From assembly GCA_039619475.1 (NCBI GenBank), contig CM077115.1, positions 40,372,444 to 40,436,443 of the forward strand: DNA of 64,000 nucleotides. The letters run 5' to 3'. Source of the stretch: Icerya purchasi (Eukaryota > Arthropoda > Insecta > Hemiptera > Monophlebidae). The position numbers and the translations under genes were made by a program. This document shows positions 31,935-43,419 of the stretch, piece after piece; within the stretch, counting starts at the first letter, position 1, and the number at the start of each line of letters is the position of its first letter. The notes under the pieces were generated by a model. It saw only the letters and a list, made by a program, of their open reading frames with translations, was not told the origin of the DNA and did no database searches.

Positions 31935-32201
31935 TATAGTGTGAGTTCCATACCCTTGACAGGGCGTCGGGATTGCGAAGTTAAGGTTCACAATGTACTA
32001 AGCCCAACGGCACTAATGAGAGTAGGGGGGCCAGTTCCTTTCTCTCGGCCGCCTTTACTTTCCCAGATTTCTCTGGTACCCAATTATTTCAGGCTGGGTA
32101 AGAAGCTTGGGAGCGACTTGGATCCGGGACGAGACAAGTCTCGAACCCGTGACCTCCGACTTGGTAGCCAAGCACCTTAACCACTAGGCTACCACGCTGC
32201 C
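31935..32201 (-). mobile_element. tRNA-derived SINE, copy 2 (best preserved)
   Basis: On the minus strand it begins GGCAGCGTGGTAGCCTAGTG and carries A box TAGCCTAGTGGTTAAG (32177-32192) and B box GGTTCGAGACT (32137-32147). The shared body follows (CCCAGCCTGAAATAATTGGG, GCCGTTGGGCTTAGTACATT, GACGCCCTGTC). A tRNA-like cloverleaf head with internal promoter is the defining SINE feature. Copy 3 lies 89 bp away in inverted orientation. Confidence 0.85.
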
Positions 32202-32289
32202 TTCTCTTTATAGTAGTGACTTAAAAAAGAAACGAAGAAAAACAATTACAATTTATCAGTTGCCAGATCACTATCTAAAAATAATGGTA

Positions 32290-32500
32290 ATAGCAGTTTA
32301 GTAGTTAAGGTGCTTGATGACCGAACCAGCTGGACTTTCGGGAATTACCTCACTCTCGACCCAAGTGGCTTCTGGATTTACCCAGCTTGAGATAACTAAA
32401 TCTAGGAAAGCAAAGACGGCTGAGAGAAAATAACTGGGGACAGCCCTACTTTCATTAGTTTGGGCTTAGTTTCCTGACGACGCCCTGTCACGAGACTCAC
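32290..32500 (+). mobile_element. tRNA-derived SINE, copy 3 (diverged)
   Basis: TTTAGTAGTTAAGGTGCTTG (A-box region), TTTACCCAGCTTGAGATAAC, then TTGGGCTTAGTTTCCTGACG and ACGCCCTGTCA follow the SINE body with deletions. The B box is lost. It is older than copy 2. Confidence 0.7.
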
Positions 32501-35039
32501 CTTACTTTATCTAAAAATATATTCGAATTATTAAAAAATCTAACTATGTAAAATAAAGTTTCAAAACATGTTATAATTCTCAATCTTCATTCCCCCCGCT
32601 TAATTATGTATACCTTAATTAGCTACAACGATGTTAGAAATAGTGAAATACATTGTGGAAAATCTAATATAGAGCAGTGTTGGTAAATAGTTTTCACTGT
32701 TTACTCGCGGATGTCGTAAGAAAACAAATGAATAAAAATACGTAAAATTATATATTCAACTTACAATACATTTGCAAGATTTGATATTTTGTGAAAAGTA
32801 TTCGTCGCAAAATAAGAAATTTTTCAATGCGGTGTTAATATGGCAAGACATACCTACCCCGAAGCTAATTATATAGATCACAATGGCTATAAAATGTTTC
32901 GCTTTTAGTACACTATTTTTCGCGATTAAAATTTTTAGTGATGGAATTTTTAGCTGCACTACGGAGAACTGAATATGACAAGTGGAGAAAATCGTGCAGT
33001 TACTCTGCGTGCGAAACGATTATTTTCTTCCCCGAGAAATCCTTAGACTATTATTTCATATGAATTGCAATCGGAATCATCAAAGTTTTGTCATTCAATG
33101 CTTTCGAAAATTTTCTTCTTTTTTCTTTTCGTGAAATTTAGTCATACTAGCGAAATATAAATTTCTATTTAAAATTTAAAAAAAAAAAAAAAAGGAAAAA
33201 TGAAATTTTACTTAATTTCGAAAAAAAAAAATACTCAACATATGGGGGTGAAGATACCCCTAATTTGAGTCTATGGAATTACATACAAGAGTATTTTCCG
33301 CATATTTTGTCCTTTTTCCTACTGAAGTATTTCGTTATTCTTAAGGCCGTATTTAAAAGTTTTTCTATGTTTTTCCGTTTTGTTATATTCACTTCAAGTT
33401 GGGGACTATTATTAACGATTTTCCAAAACCAGCTTCTGTGTGTAACATTTTTTTTTTTTTTCTAAATATTAATTAAATAATTTTCCTCGCTCATAAAACC
33501 ACAGTCGAGTTGTATTATTATCTATAAATTTCCATATTCTTTTAATCAGTCGATCATTATCAGTTATCTAAATACATTCATCATTAAATAGGAATCTTCG
33601 CTCCTTCCTAATTACAGTTATCGACGATTATATTTTATCCTAAGGAGTGTATTCCGTTTGGTTGCCGTTTAATTTTTTCCATCGTTTCACGTACCACATT
33701 CGTTAACATTCTTCTCAATATTTTATGTTCCTCTTTTTCTAGTTGTTGAATTGGTCCTTGGTTTTTTTTTTTTTTTTTTTTGATACTTAAAATTAATATT
33801 TACATATTTTCTTTAAATTGTAGCTTAATTACTTTTTCTGCCATCAAGGGATATAAACGTTCTTTATTAAGCGATATCTAATCTTTATATCATTCAACGC
33901 TTTGTGCGTTCTGTTTCATTTGCCTATATTTCTGAGAAATATTTCAATTTTTTTTAATTGATTCTATTTTTGAACATAAGTTTATCCATTCTAGAGTGTT
34001 CTTCAGTATACTTGCTGTTTTCAATAAAAAAGCTCTCATATTCTGCAATTTCTTTTAATTTATTAATGATCTTTCGTTATGGCGGAAAATAATTAAATTG
34101 CCCTCAAAGGTCAAACAATGAATATAAACGCTATTTTCTCTTAGCGACAAGTTCGAATTTATCCTTCAAATTTCCTTTGCGATTTTGGTGTTACTCTCCA
34201 TTCTCTGGTAACTTTCTCTGAGATATTATTAAAAGGGTAGCGCGCCGACAAAACGCCTCCTTACCTTACACCGAAATTTTGATCTGAAATGGGTTCGAAC
34301 CGTAGCTTCTAAATTCGATTCTAGAAACTGCGTTATTTAATTTTTGTTCTATTAATTTCCCGTTTACATCCGTGCACTCCATACTCTTCTCGAATATCCA
34401 TCAACAAAACATCGAACCTGTGGAATGGTCGCCTTTTTTAATGTCGAAGAAGTTGCCACATAATCGCATTAATGTTTTAACAATCTGTTGAAATATTTTT
34501 AATCGAAATTTCAGGGTTTCCTTCTATCATCCATTAAATCTTGAAGTATGTACCAGAAATCTACGGCACATCCTTCCAGATTAGTTTTGTGGATCTTTTT
34601 AAATTTTTTGATGTTAAATTTGATCGCGTTCTTTGCCAATTATTTCCAGCTGCCTTTCACTTCAAATGCTCTTTTAGCGCATATTTAAAAATTCTTGCAT
34701 TTCCCCTCTTAGCCTGAAATTAGTCCCAGAGGCATTTAATTCTAACATTTCCACTCATCCGTTCTATTAACATACCGCATAAGCTGCATTCCGCCGGCTA
34801 TGTTTCCGTTTCGGCGTCTTGAAAATGTATTCATTATCCGCTTTCCGCATTTTATCAATAACGTCAGACTTCAATTATTAGACTCTCGAATGCTAGTTTA
34901 ATATGCTTCTAGAACTTTACGATTAACTTTTAAATTTGTGAATTAATAATCGTACTTTAAATTTCATTGCTTTTTTCATTCACTTATTGTTAGTCAGAAG
35001 GGATAGAAATTTATTTTAATCTCGGAAAGTCAAAAATTT
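32501..35039. other. intron sequence, nothing recognised
   Basis: 2.5 kb of AT-rich DNA with homopolymer runs (33178-33194, 33448-33462, 33763-33781). Pyrimidine-rich parts from about 33600 to 34950 may be very old LINE material, but no motif could be read. Confidence 0.35.
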
Positions 35040-35330
35040 CACACCTCGTTAATAACATTCATAAATACTTTCTCCCTTTATTGAACCTATCAACATGATC
35101 AATCTTAAGAAGCAACAAGAAAGGAAGTAAGGGTATCGAGTTTTTATTGAGAATAATAGAAGGACGATTGTTCAGCAGGAAAGATCGCACATTTACATAA
35201 AATGTGATCAGCATCACAACGAAAGTATATGAGAGGGAAGTAAAAAGGACATAAAATACAGTAGATGCAGATGAAATGATCAAAGCGAAGGCGACAAACA
35301 GCCGAGATTGTGGATTATATTCACTGTTTC
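35040..35330 (-). pseudogene. LINE-A C-terminal fragment
   Basis: The minus strand reads CDADHILCKCAIFPAEQSSF (about 35155-35215), matching CDPNHILFECSALLNEHSLL of the copy at 59612-60110. The adjacent CCACAATCTCGGCTGTTTGT recurs in the 53290 and 58010 copies. Small 3' coding remnant only. Confidence 0.55.
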
Positions 35331-36329
35331 CGGTTTATGCGTTTTTATAAAATGTTGATGTTTTCGTCGAAGATTCTAGTCAATTCAGCCGGTCTTAATT
35401 AATTTTTATTAGTTTCCCGGCGCGCTGAATAATTATATTTATCAATCACTATTCCGAACTACTTTTTATTCCTAGTTGAAAATTTAAATCGCTCGGTAAA
35501 GCAGATAAATATTCTGAAATAGATATGCTATCGATACATTCTCCTCTGACATATCGCAAAATATTGATCCATTTTTTCAGATTCGTATTTGTTATCGGCA
35601 TTCATAGGTGGATCGGCGTATAGCTTTTATTAGCGCATCGAGAATAGTCAGTATAAAAACATTTTTGACGAACTTAAAAAATCTGTGAAAAAAATTATAA
35701 ATTCATTATTTATTCATAAACTGTACCAAATATCGATACAATTCTCACCATTATGGTATATTTTCCTTTATACATTCTGCAACCATCTTTTCCGCATGCT
35801 TGCCAGATTTCTCGTACTTCCAGTACAATTACGCATTAGCTATTCATAATTTTAACGTGGTTCCTTACGTTTAGTGATTTTAATTATTGAATTAACGTTC
35901 CAAAGTAAGCACGTCAAGAACTTTTAAAAAATGCAGCTAAGTTAATTAGCCTAAAAAAAGTATCCGATATAAAATTTAATTAGCAAGTTGTTTTTCCTTA
36001 ACACGTTCATACTAATTTACAATTTGCTTTATTCATTTTTTTAAACACATCTTTCAATTTTTATTACTTTACATATTCAATTAATAATAACATTAAGAAA
36101 CATGATAAAAACACAGGATCATTAGCCACAGTTACCGAATTATAAATTGACGATATTGGTTTTTATTCAGTGGCGTGCCAAATGGGGGGAGGGGGTATTT
36201 ACAGAGGCAGTTGCCCCCTAGAGAAAAAACTGTGAAGACGACGCCCCTTCAGAAATATATATATATATTATACCAGTATATATAACAGTGATTTAATAAA
36301 ATTCCAAGAAAATTAAACGAACAGCTAAA
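35331..36329. other. intron sequence with an isolated hAT-like terminus
   Basis: No coding similarity. CAGTGGCGTGCCAAATGGGG at 36168 resembles the outer end of the hAT-like MITEs, but no matching partner end was found. A (TA)n tract is at 36257-36270. Confidence 0.4.
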
Positions 36330-36960
36330 TAAATATGAAGAAAGATCGTTCGAATTAATAAAATTCATCAAGTAAGTTCATTTATTAATTTTACAAATGG
36401 AGAAGCCATAATATTGTTACGTCTTCCGACAATAAACACAATCTTAAATCAAATATTCAATAGTGTCGGAATGTTATTAAAATTAGTACAAACAATTAAT
36501 GAAGAACTAATGATACAGAAAAATAATTTATCAAAATTATTGGAAATAACTTAGATATCATCAAGAAAAGGCTTAACAGACATTTACAACTGATGTACCT
36601 CAAGAATCGCCTCCAATAATTTTCAATTTAGCTATGGCAAAAACACAAAGTAACAGAATTCAAAAATAAAATTGATTAGTTAAGCGCAGATGATCTTCTT
36701 CCTAAAACAGGATTCGAGACTGTTTTAAAAACAATAAAAATAAATGAAGAATTAAGAAAAAAAAAAAAACCGCTCGAACATTTAACGAACTAAGACAAAG
36801 TTTAAGAAGTAATCAAAAAAGAACAAATACACCAAAAATTAAAAAACAAACAGGAGAAATTATCAATCTGTAAGGGGAAAAACTAAACTGTAAAAAAGAA
36901 ATGGAATATTTAGGATTAATAATAAACGCAAATCAAAATATAATTAAATCAGCAGATCAC
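36330..36960 (+). pseudogene. fossil reverse transcriptase fragment
   Basis: Reading frame pieces in RT order: TDVPQESPPIIFNLAMAKT (cf. GVPQGSPLSPxLFNLAM, about 36588-36645), LSADDLL (cf. YADD catalytic motif, about 36682-36702), and KKEMEYLGLIINANQNIIKS (about 36893-36950, the conserved leucine-glycine segment after motif D). Several stops. A non-LTR-type element is likely, but the clade cannot be assigned. Confidence 0.45.
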
Positions 36961-38874
36961 ACTTTCTTAAAATGTTGAATTTTTAAAAATTGAGCAATGT
37001 AGTATATAGACAATAATTTTACACACTAGTTTAATGATAAATACATATAACACTTTTAATAAAATTTATTTTGTAAGTAATATTATGAAATGAAAAAGAT
37101 TAATCACATTAACAGCAAGTAGTAAAAATAAAACTAGTTTTATGTCAAGAAGAAAGATTCAAAAAAACTAACGGTAAAACGCTCTTTGCTTCTTTTTTTT
37201 TAAGTATATTATTCCATTATCCAAAATTAATCCATTCATTCATACGCACCTCGTTTCCACGCATGTCAGTTGCCATTAGCTCATACATTACCGCACAGTG
37301 CAAGTATTCCAAATTAACAAAAGTATTTTACCGCCAAAATTAATATAACCTTATGCCTTCTCGCTACATAAGTTTAAAATTTGACACCTGTTTTACAAAA
37401 TTTTTACTATCAAAAAATAAACTCTAATCTCCTCTTCCCATCCCACTGAAAGACTATTATTATTCAAAATTATTCTTAAAAATCTTGCCCAAGTGTACTA
37501 CTTGATCATCTGAAATTATGATGCTGCCATTTGTTCCCACAATAAATTTTTTTAATATGACTTTTTACGTCAAAATTTATAAGAATAATTTTATGGTTAA
37601 CAGTCTGAAATTCAAATTATGCGCTTTTTAATATAGAGTATTAGATTTTAATGCAATTGTATTTTTATGCGAAGGTATACAAGAATTTTATAAGGTACGT
37701 AAATGCACCGGTCGAAATCCATTTAAGTTATTTTTCAGTTATAAAGCTCATATACCTATTCTCATAGGGTGAAAATTTCGTTCAATTTAATAAAGTAAAC
37801 TTATTTGTTTTAAATAATATTAAAATATGCATATTCTTTAGTGTGAGCAAGCTTATGAATTAACAAAAAATGATAATTATGGATCAAGTTTTACATACAT
37901 ATAAGTTGGGTTTTTCTTACACAATTTTACTAAAAGTGTTTACACACATTCTTTTTTCTTTACACAAAACTATACTAAACAAACTGAAAACGCAATAAGA
38001 ACTAATATATAAGATGAAATTAAATAATATAATCATTAGCATCAGATAATTTTGTTTAAATCCCATTCTTTTCGCATACATTTAATATATTTTTCTTTCT
38101 CCCTTCATTGTTAATTATATCATCGCACTATATTTCTATTTTCTTAATTTCTATTGCAAATGTTAAAGTCGGTAAAATTATTTAACTAAATTAATAAATT
38201 CACTTTTTCATATATGCGACTTTTTTCTATCGTCTAAATCCATCTGTATTCATTTTTCTTATTACCGTTTCATCTTTTTTTCATTAAATTTATTCATAAA
38301 TAACATTTTTGCTCCTTTAATTGGCATTATTTGCTATATTAATCTACTAATGGTTATCCGTCAATTTTCAAATATATTAACTAGATAAGTCAGTTCTTAA
38401 AAGATTTCAATCTGCTTGGATTCATTTCATCAACGCAAAGTGGAAAACAGATTTTAGTTTCTTAATCGTTCTTTACAAATCTGTTTTTAAACTAAATTAT
38501 TGCTTCTTCATCTATCATAATGATTTTGAATCTTTTCCTTTTGCAAAATAGACCATGTTACAAAACTCTTGTCTTTGTCTCTACCTAGTAGTCCTATTCA
38601 ACTTTCAGTAATAAGGAGGCCATGATTACATAATTAAATGCTCGCTTCTAATTTGTTAATGTCCTAAAATGTAGGTTTTCTTACTACTTAACGCCGTAGT
38701 CATGGAGAAATTTTCCATTGCGGTGATTTAATTAACTGAAACTGGGACATACATATATTTATAGTGCCTAAATAATAATAATTTTTTTCTTTTTTTTTTT
38801 TTGAAGTTTCTGATTATTATTTTTATCAGTTGACAAAACATTAGTTTTCAAATAAATGATGAAATTCTTGTAAT
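36961..38874. other. intron sequence, nothing recognised
   Basis: AT-rich, no recognised similarity; it is the left flank of the gypsy insertion. Confidence 0.4.
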
Positions 38875-38879
38875 CATTC
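38875..38879. repeat. gypsy target-site duplication, left (CATTC)
   Basis: CATTC directly precedes the LTR and is repeated at 43701-43705. Confidence 0.9.
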
Positions 38880-39160
38880 TGTTGTATCTGTATGATGCTA
38901 ATTAGCGCGAATCCGAAAGAAAGATGCAGCAGAATAAACGATATTTATTACATTTCACACTAGTTCGTAATTGAACCAATTCACAATATAAATTCAATAA
39001 TCTAAAAAATACACGGAAGTAAACACATAATATTAAAAACCATTCCCATCCTATATTTTGTTGTCTTGTCGCATTTTCCTAAAAAAAGCGAAAACAAAAG
39101 AAAAGCCCACACCACACTAACACACTTGATTTACTCAATATAAAATATAAAAATATAACA
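38880..39160 (-). repeat. 3' LTR of the gypsy element
   Basis: 281 bp with TG...CA ends, identical to the 43420-43700 copy except for one base. An AATAAA on the element strand (38944-38949) is the likely polyadenylation signal. Confidence 0.93.
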
Positions 39161-39175
39161 GTCTCCCACACTTAT
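39161..39175 (-). other. polypurine tract of the gypsy element
   Basis: AAGTGTGGGAGAC on the element strand lies directly before the 3' LTR, the expected position for plus-strand priming. Confidence 0.65.
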
Positions 39176-39182
39176 TTTTAAA

Positions 39183-42100
39183 CTACAAATCCAAACGATT
39201 TGGCGGTCTCCTGATTCTTTCTGATCTTCGCAGCACTGGTGAAACCAATGTGGGAGGCGAATCCAGGTTGTCACTGTTGAGTATTGGTTCTCCTTGAATG
39301 GGTCCTGGTGTAGTATGGATCGTAGGATCTATGACTGGTAAAACTACATCATCTTTTCCTGACCCAATTCCAGTAGATGACCTAATGATTTGATCTACAT
39401 GCCTTTTTACTTGATTTCCCTCATTGGTTTGTATTTGGTAATGTAATGGACCAAGTGGTTCCGCTATAGTACCTTTAATCCATTTATCGGGTCCAGAGTA
39501 GCCTCTGTATAAAATGCTATCTCCTGCTTGGAATACCCGAGGAATCAACTGTTTCTTGTTTTCTGATTTACTTTGTGTTTTTGCAACATAATCATATTTT
39601 AAAAGGTCTAATCGTGTACGATAACTAGCCTTTAGTAGTATTTCTGCCGGACTTAGCCCTGTTGTTGTATGCTTAGTTTTTCTATGCTGCATCAAAAAGG
39701 TAGCTAGTTTGAAATCTAGTGATCCAGGTTCTTGTTCCATTGCTCTTAATTTTTTTTTTACTTCTTGAACATAGCGCTCAACTTGTCCATTAGTGGATGG
39801 ATGGTATACTGCAGAAACTTTGTGTTGGATACCATTGGATCTCAAAAAATCTTCAAACTCCTTACTTGTTAACTGCACTCCATTATCAGTTACTAATGTA
39901 ACTGGAAGTCCAAACCGAGCAAATATGTTCCGCAGGACCTTGATTGTTGTTTGAGATGTGATATTTGGTATTGGTACTACTTCTAGCCACTTGCTGTGTG
40001 CGTCAACTAATAGCAGAAAGTAGCTATCCAAGAATTTTCCAGCAAAATCCAGGTGTAATCTGTGCCATGGTGTCTGTGGATAGCTCCATGGGTGATTTGT
40101 GAAAGCTGGAGGGTTGTTACGATTCTGTGTACAAGCCATGCATGCTTTAGCTATATCTTCAATGTCTCGATCTATCTCTCTCCAGTAGCAATATGATCGT
40201 GCTAAACTTTTCATCTTTGTAATTCCAAGGTGAGCACGATGTAACTCTTGTAGGATTGCTGGCCTCAGTGATTTTGGAATTACTACTCTTATACCATAGT
40301 AAATACAGTTATTTATAATACTGAATTCTGTATCTCTTCCTTGGAATACTGTGCCCTGTAATCCTCTATTTGTTTGTAAAGCATTGTAAATAATTCGTAA
40401 TTCTGGATCTTTTATAGTTTCTTTAATTATTTCTTTATGTGTAACTGGCAGTACCTCTAACTGTTGTAATTGAAAAATGTCTAAATCATCATTATCAATA
40501 ATATGATTATTACTTTTTACTGGGAACCTAGAAGGAAAGTCAGCATTTCCATGTTCTACAGTATTTTTGTAATGGATTGTGTAATCAAAACCACTAAGAA
40601 ATTGTGCATAACGCAACAACCTTGATGCTACCATTGAGGGTAACTCTTTATTAGGATTGAATATTGAAGTAAGTGGTTTATGATCGCAATGTAACATAAA
40701 CTTCCTGCCATATAGATAAATGAAAAATCTTTTTACAGCCCAGTAAATAGCTGTAGCTTCTTTGTCAATCTGACTATATCCTTTTTCAGTTTTTGTAAGA
40801 GATCTGGATGCAAATGCAATAGGGCGTTCTTCACCTGTCTTTAGTTTGTGAGAGAGGCAAGCTCCCAATCCATAAGGTGAAGCATCTGTAGCAAGAACCA
40901 AAGGTAAATTTGGATCATAGGGCATTAAAACTCGTTCACTAGCTACTTCAGATTTTAAAGTGTCAAATGCTTGTTGGCATTCCTTTGACCATTTAAATGA
41001 TTGCCCTTTACATAATAATTTATTTAGTGGTTGAACTGATGTGGATAAATTTGGTAAAAACATATTGTAATAATTGATAAAACCTAGGAAACTACGTAAT
41101 TGTGAGATGTTTTCCGGTGGATTTGCTTTTAAAATTGTTTCGATTTTATCCATAGATTTATGTATTCCATTTGCATCAATTGTAAATCCTAAATAGTTGA
41201 TTGAACTTTTAAAGAAATGGGACTTGGTCCTGTTTATATATAAGTTATGTGTTTTTAATTTAGTGAATACAGTGCGTAAGCGATCAATTAACTCAGGTAT
41301 AGTTTTTGCTTGAATAGTAATATCGTCAAAAAAACATGTAACTCCATCTAATCCATTAAGTATTGAATCCATAAAACGCTGCCATAAGCTTGGTGCTGTT
41401 TTGACTCCAAACATGAGACGTTTAACTAGAAAAACTCCTTTATGTGTGCTTATGCTTTGTAATTTTGTACTTTCTTCATCCACACACATATTCAAGTACG
41501 CTTTGTTAATGTCCAAAGAACAAAAATATTTTCCTCCGGCTAATTTAGTAAAAATTTCATCAATACGAGGAATTGGGTATTTATCATCTTCTAGGAATTT
41601 ATTAATTGTTATCTTATAATCAGCACATAAACGGACATTTCCTTTTTTGCCTATGACAGGTACTATGGGTGTTCCCCAAGTAGTGTAGTTTGTTCTCTCG
41701 ATAATATCTAATTTCTCTAATCGTTCCAATTCATTTTCTACTTGGGCTCTTATTGCAAATGGTACTTGTCTGGGCTTACAATATATAGGACTGGTTCCTT
41801 CCTTTAATTTCAAGTTGGCGTTGTAATTTGGAATTTTGCCAATTTTATCTGAAAACAAATCTTTAAATTCATAAAGTAAATTTTCAATAATTAGTTTGTA
41901 ATCATTTTCGCAAATATTTGTAGTGTTGACCGGCATAGATACTACATTTTGTATAGTTATATTAAATGCTGATATCCATTCTCGCCCAAAAATGGGGCTG
42001 TAATGTCCATCAAGTAAAAATAAACGCAATTTTTTTGTTATATTATTGTAAGTAACTGGGACAAGTACCATGCCCACAGGTTTAATTATTTCATTGGTAT

Positions 42101-42365
42101 ATGTTTTTAATTTGACAGTTGTAGCTTCATATTTAATATTACATTTTTGTGAATACATTTTATAATCCATAGTGGATACTGCTGCTCCAGTGTCTAATTC
42201 CATCAAAAAAGGCGCATCGTTAAGTAGTACATTTATCTTAATAGGATTTATAGTACTAAGTTGTAAATTATTTACAGGATATAATTCAAGATCGTTTATA
42301 TTGGTGTACTCATCTGCATTAATTTGATTCTGAGATACAGCATTATTTGAATTAGAATCATCTGG
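39183..42365 (-). CDS. pol: Ty3/gypsy Pol: protease, reverse transcriptase, RNase H, integrase
   Basis: Open from directly after the gag stop: 53 codons, then the 1007-residue frame starting at 42206. Numbering from 42206, the aspartic protease motif is LDTGA (4-8). The RT has CADYK (194-198), LDINKAY (231-237) and FFDDI (292-296, catalytic aspartates). RNase H has DASPYG (441), DKEATA (481), CDHKPL (507) and NADFPSR. The integrase zinc region has H656, H659, C689 and C692, and its core has D720, D774 and E810 (35 residues between the last two). No env follows. The translation product is made as part of the Gag-Pol polyprotein, matures by protease cleavage and acts in virus-like particles and the nucleus. 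The frame equals that of gag, so expression would need UAA readthrough or reinitiation. FFDD instead of the common YLDD/YxDD is a mild variant. Confidence 0.95.
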   Translation of the reverse strand, partial: PDDSNSNNAVSQNQINADEYTNINDLELYPVNNLQLSTINPIKINVLLNDAPFLMELDTGAAVSTMDYKMYSQKCNIKYEATTVKLKTYTNEIIKPVGMVLVPVTYNNITKKLRLFLLDGHYSPIFGREWISAFNITIQNVVSMPVNTTNICENDYKLIIENLLYEFKDLFSDKIGKIPNYNANLKLKEGTSPIYCKPRQVPFAIRAQVENELERLEKLDIIERTNYTTWGTPIVPVIGKKGNVRLCADYKITINKFLEDDKYPIPRIDEIFTKLAGGKYFCSLDINKAYLNMCVDEESTKLQSISTHKGVFLVKRLMFGVKTAPSLWQRFMDSILNGLDGVTCFFDDITIQAKTIPELIDRLRTVFTKLKTHNLYINRTKSHFFKSSINYLGFTIDANGIHKSMDKIETILKANPPENISQLRSFLGFINYYNMFLPNLSTSVQPLNKLLCKGQSFKWSKECQQAFDTLKSEVASERVLMPYDPNLPLVLATDASPYGLGACLSHKLKTGEERPIAFASRSLTKTEKGYSQIDKEATAIYWAVKRFFIYLYGRKFMLHCDHKPLTSIFNPNKELPSMVASRLLRYAQFLSGFDYTIHYKNTVEHGNADFPSRFPVKSNNHIIDNDDLDIFQLQQLEVLPVTHKEIIKETIKDPELRIIYNALQTNRGLQGTVFQGRDTEFSIINNCIYYGIRVVIPKSLRPAILQELHRAHLGITKMKSLARSYCYWREIDRDIEDIAKACMACTQNRNNPPAFTNHPWSYPQTPWHRLHLDFAGKFLDSYFLLLVDAHSKWLEVVPIPNITSQTTIKVLRNIFARFGLPVTLVTDNGVQLTSKEFEDFLRSNGIQHKVSAVYHPSTNGQVERYVQEVKKKLRAMEQEPGSLDFKLATFLMQHRKTKHTTTGLSPAEILLKASYRTRLDLLKYDYVAKTQSKSENKKQLIPRVFQAGDSILYRGYSGPDKWIKGTIAEPLGPLHYQIQTNEGNQVKRHVDQIIRSSTGIGSGKDDVVLPVIDPTIHTTPGPIQGEPILNSDNLDSPPTLVSPVLRRSERIRRPPNRLDL

Positions 42366-42368
42366 TTA
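42366..42368 (-). promoter_or_regulatory. in-frame UAA between gag and pol (possible readthrough site)
   Basis: The gag stop codon UAA is followed by C (UAA CCA). Pol continues in the same frame without further stops; 43301 to 42206 is 365 codons exactly. A C at the next position favours readthrough. Alternatively it is a single nonsense mutation in this copy. Confidence 0.6.
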
Positions 42369-43301
42369 ATTTTTAAAATAAGGTTGTTTTAATTTACTAC
42401 GATTTATATTACGCTCATTTTTGTCATCCATCTTCTGAAAATTAGTATTATAACGTTTGGTACAAACAGAAAACAAATGTCCTTTAATTTTGCAAAAATT
42501 ACATACAGTATGTATGTGTTTGCAAGTATTCGCTTTGTGTGATTTCTCGCCACATCGGAAACAGCAATTGTACAATCTAGGTTGTGATTTAGCATCGTAT
42601 GAGAAATCAGATGATTTCTTTGTTTTAAACTTAATTTCATTTTTGATATAATTCACCTGATGTGTAAGACCTGAGTCTTCCAGTAGTTTACTTCCGGCCT
42701 TAGCCGTTTCAATAGATACAGCTAATTCAACAGCTTTAGTAAATGTTAAATCTGAACCTTGTTGTAACAGTTTCTCACGAATTTCAGTATCTTTAACCCC
42801 ACGAATAAATTGTGATCGTAAATGCATATCCGCTGTATTTTTATTACAGTGTTGACATTTGAAATTGCAATATGTACTTAAATTTTTTAAGTCAGCCATA
42901 AATTGACAAATATTTTCATTTTCATGTTGTGTACGTAAACTGAACCTATTTTGTTCAATTATTTCATTGGGCGGTTTGTCTAAATATGAAATTAAAAGGT
43001 TCTTTAATTCGTTGTAGGTTTTTGTATTCGGTAAATCAGGTAATGTTAAATCAGAAAGAAATTTATAGTATTTAGCACCAAGATAATTAATAAATAACTG
43101 TACACGTAAATTATCTTTTGTGTCATCTATTCCCTTTAAGGAAAAGTAATTTTCTAAGCGTTGTAAATAATTCGAAAATGTTTCGATACTTTCACTGTAA
43201 TTTTCAATAACAACAGATTGTACAATTGATGTCGGTTGTGTAGTCATGCTTTGTATTGCAGTAGTAAGAGCCGAAACCAACTGTTCAACAGATACGCTCA
43301 T
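42366..43301 (-). CDS. gag: Ty3/gypsy Gag with two zinc knuckles
   Basis: 311 residues from an ATG 118 bp inside the 5' LTR. Residues 30-180 are the capsid-like region (ETFSNYLQRLENYF, FINYLGAKYY, typical of insect gypsy Gag). The C-terminal part has two CCHC knuckles, C247-x2-C250-x4-H255-x4-C260 and C267-x2-C270-x4-H275-x4-C280, which bind the genomic RNA during particle assembly. The frame is intact and ends in UAA. The minus-strand frame at 42404-42640 is a shadow and not a gene. Confidence 0.93.
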   Translation of the reverse strand: MSVSVEQLVSALTTAIQSMTTQPTSIVQSVVIENYSESIETFSNYLQRLENYFSLKGIDDTKDNLRVQLFINYLGAKYYKFLSDLTLPDLPNTKTYNELKNLLISYLDKPPNEIIEQNRFSLRTQHENENICQFMADLKNLSTYCNFKCQHCNKNTADMHLRSQFIRGVKDTEIREKLLQQGSDLTFTKAVELAVSIETAKAGSKLLEDSGLTHQVNYIKNEIKFKTKKSSDFSYDAKSQPRLYNCCFRCGEKSHKANTCKHIHTVCNFCKIKGHLFSVCTKRYNTNFQKMDDKNERNINRSKLKQPYFKN

Positions 43302-43400
43302 TGTAAATAGTAATCCGAAAATTGCTTAGTAAAATTGTAAGTATACGACTTACCGGAGTATTATCAAAATTTTAATTCTCCAAGTAACTTAGTCACCGGC

Positions 43401-43418
43401 ATCCCATCCTCGTCGCCA
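43401..43418 (-). promoter_or_regulatory. primer-binding site, tRNA-Ser(GCU)
   Basis: TGGCGACGAGGATGGGAT on the element strand begins one base after the 5' LTR. It is complementary over 18 bases to the 3' end of animal tRNA-Ser(GCU) as I know it (ATCCCATCCTCGTCG plus CCA). It primes minus-strand DNA synthesis. Confidence 0.8.
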
Positions 43419-43419
43419 C

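Noticed and set aside
32177..32201. tRNA gene call
   Set aside because: A and B boxes are present but the sequence is repeated with a long non-tRNA body, so it is a SINE head and not a functional tRNA gene.
42404..42651. Frames antisense to or overlapping gag
   Set aside because: Shadows of the intact gag frame.
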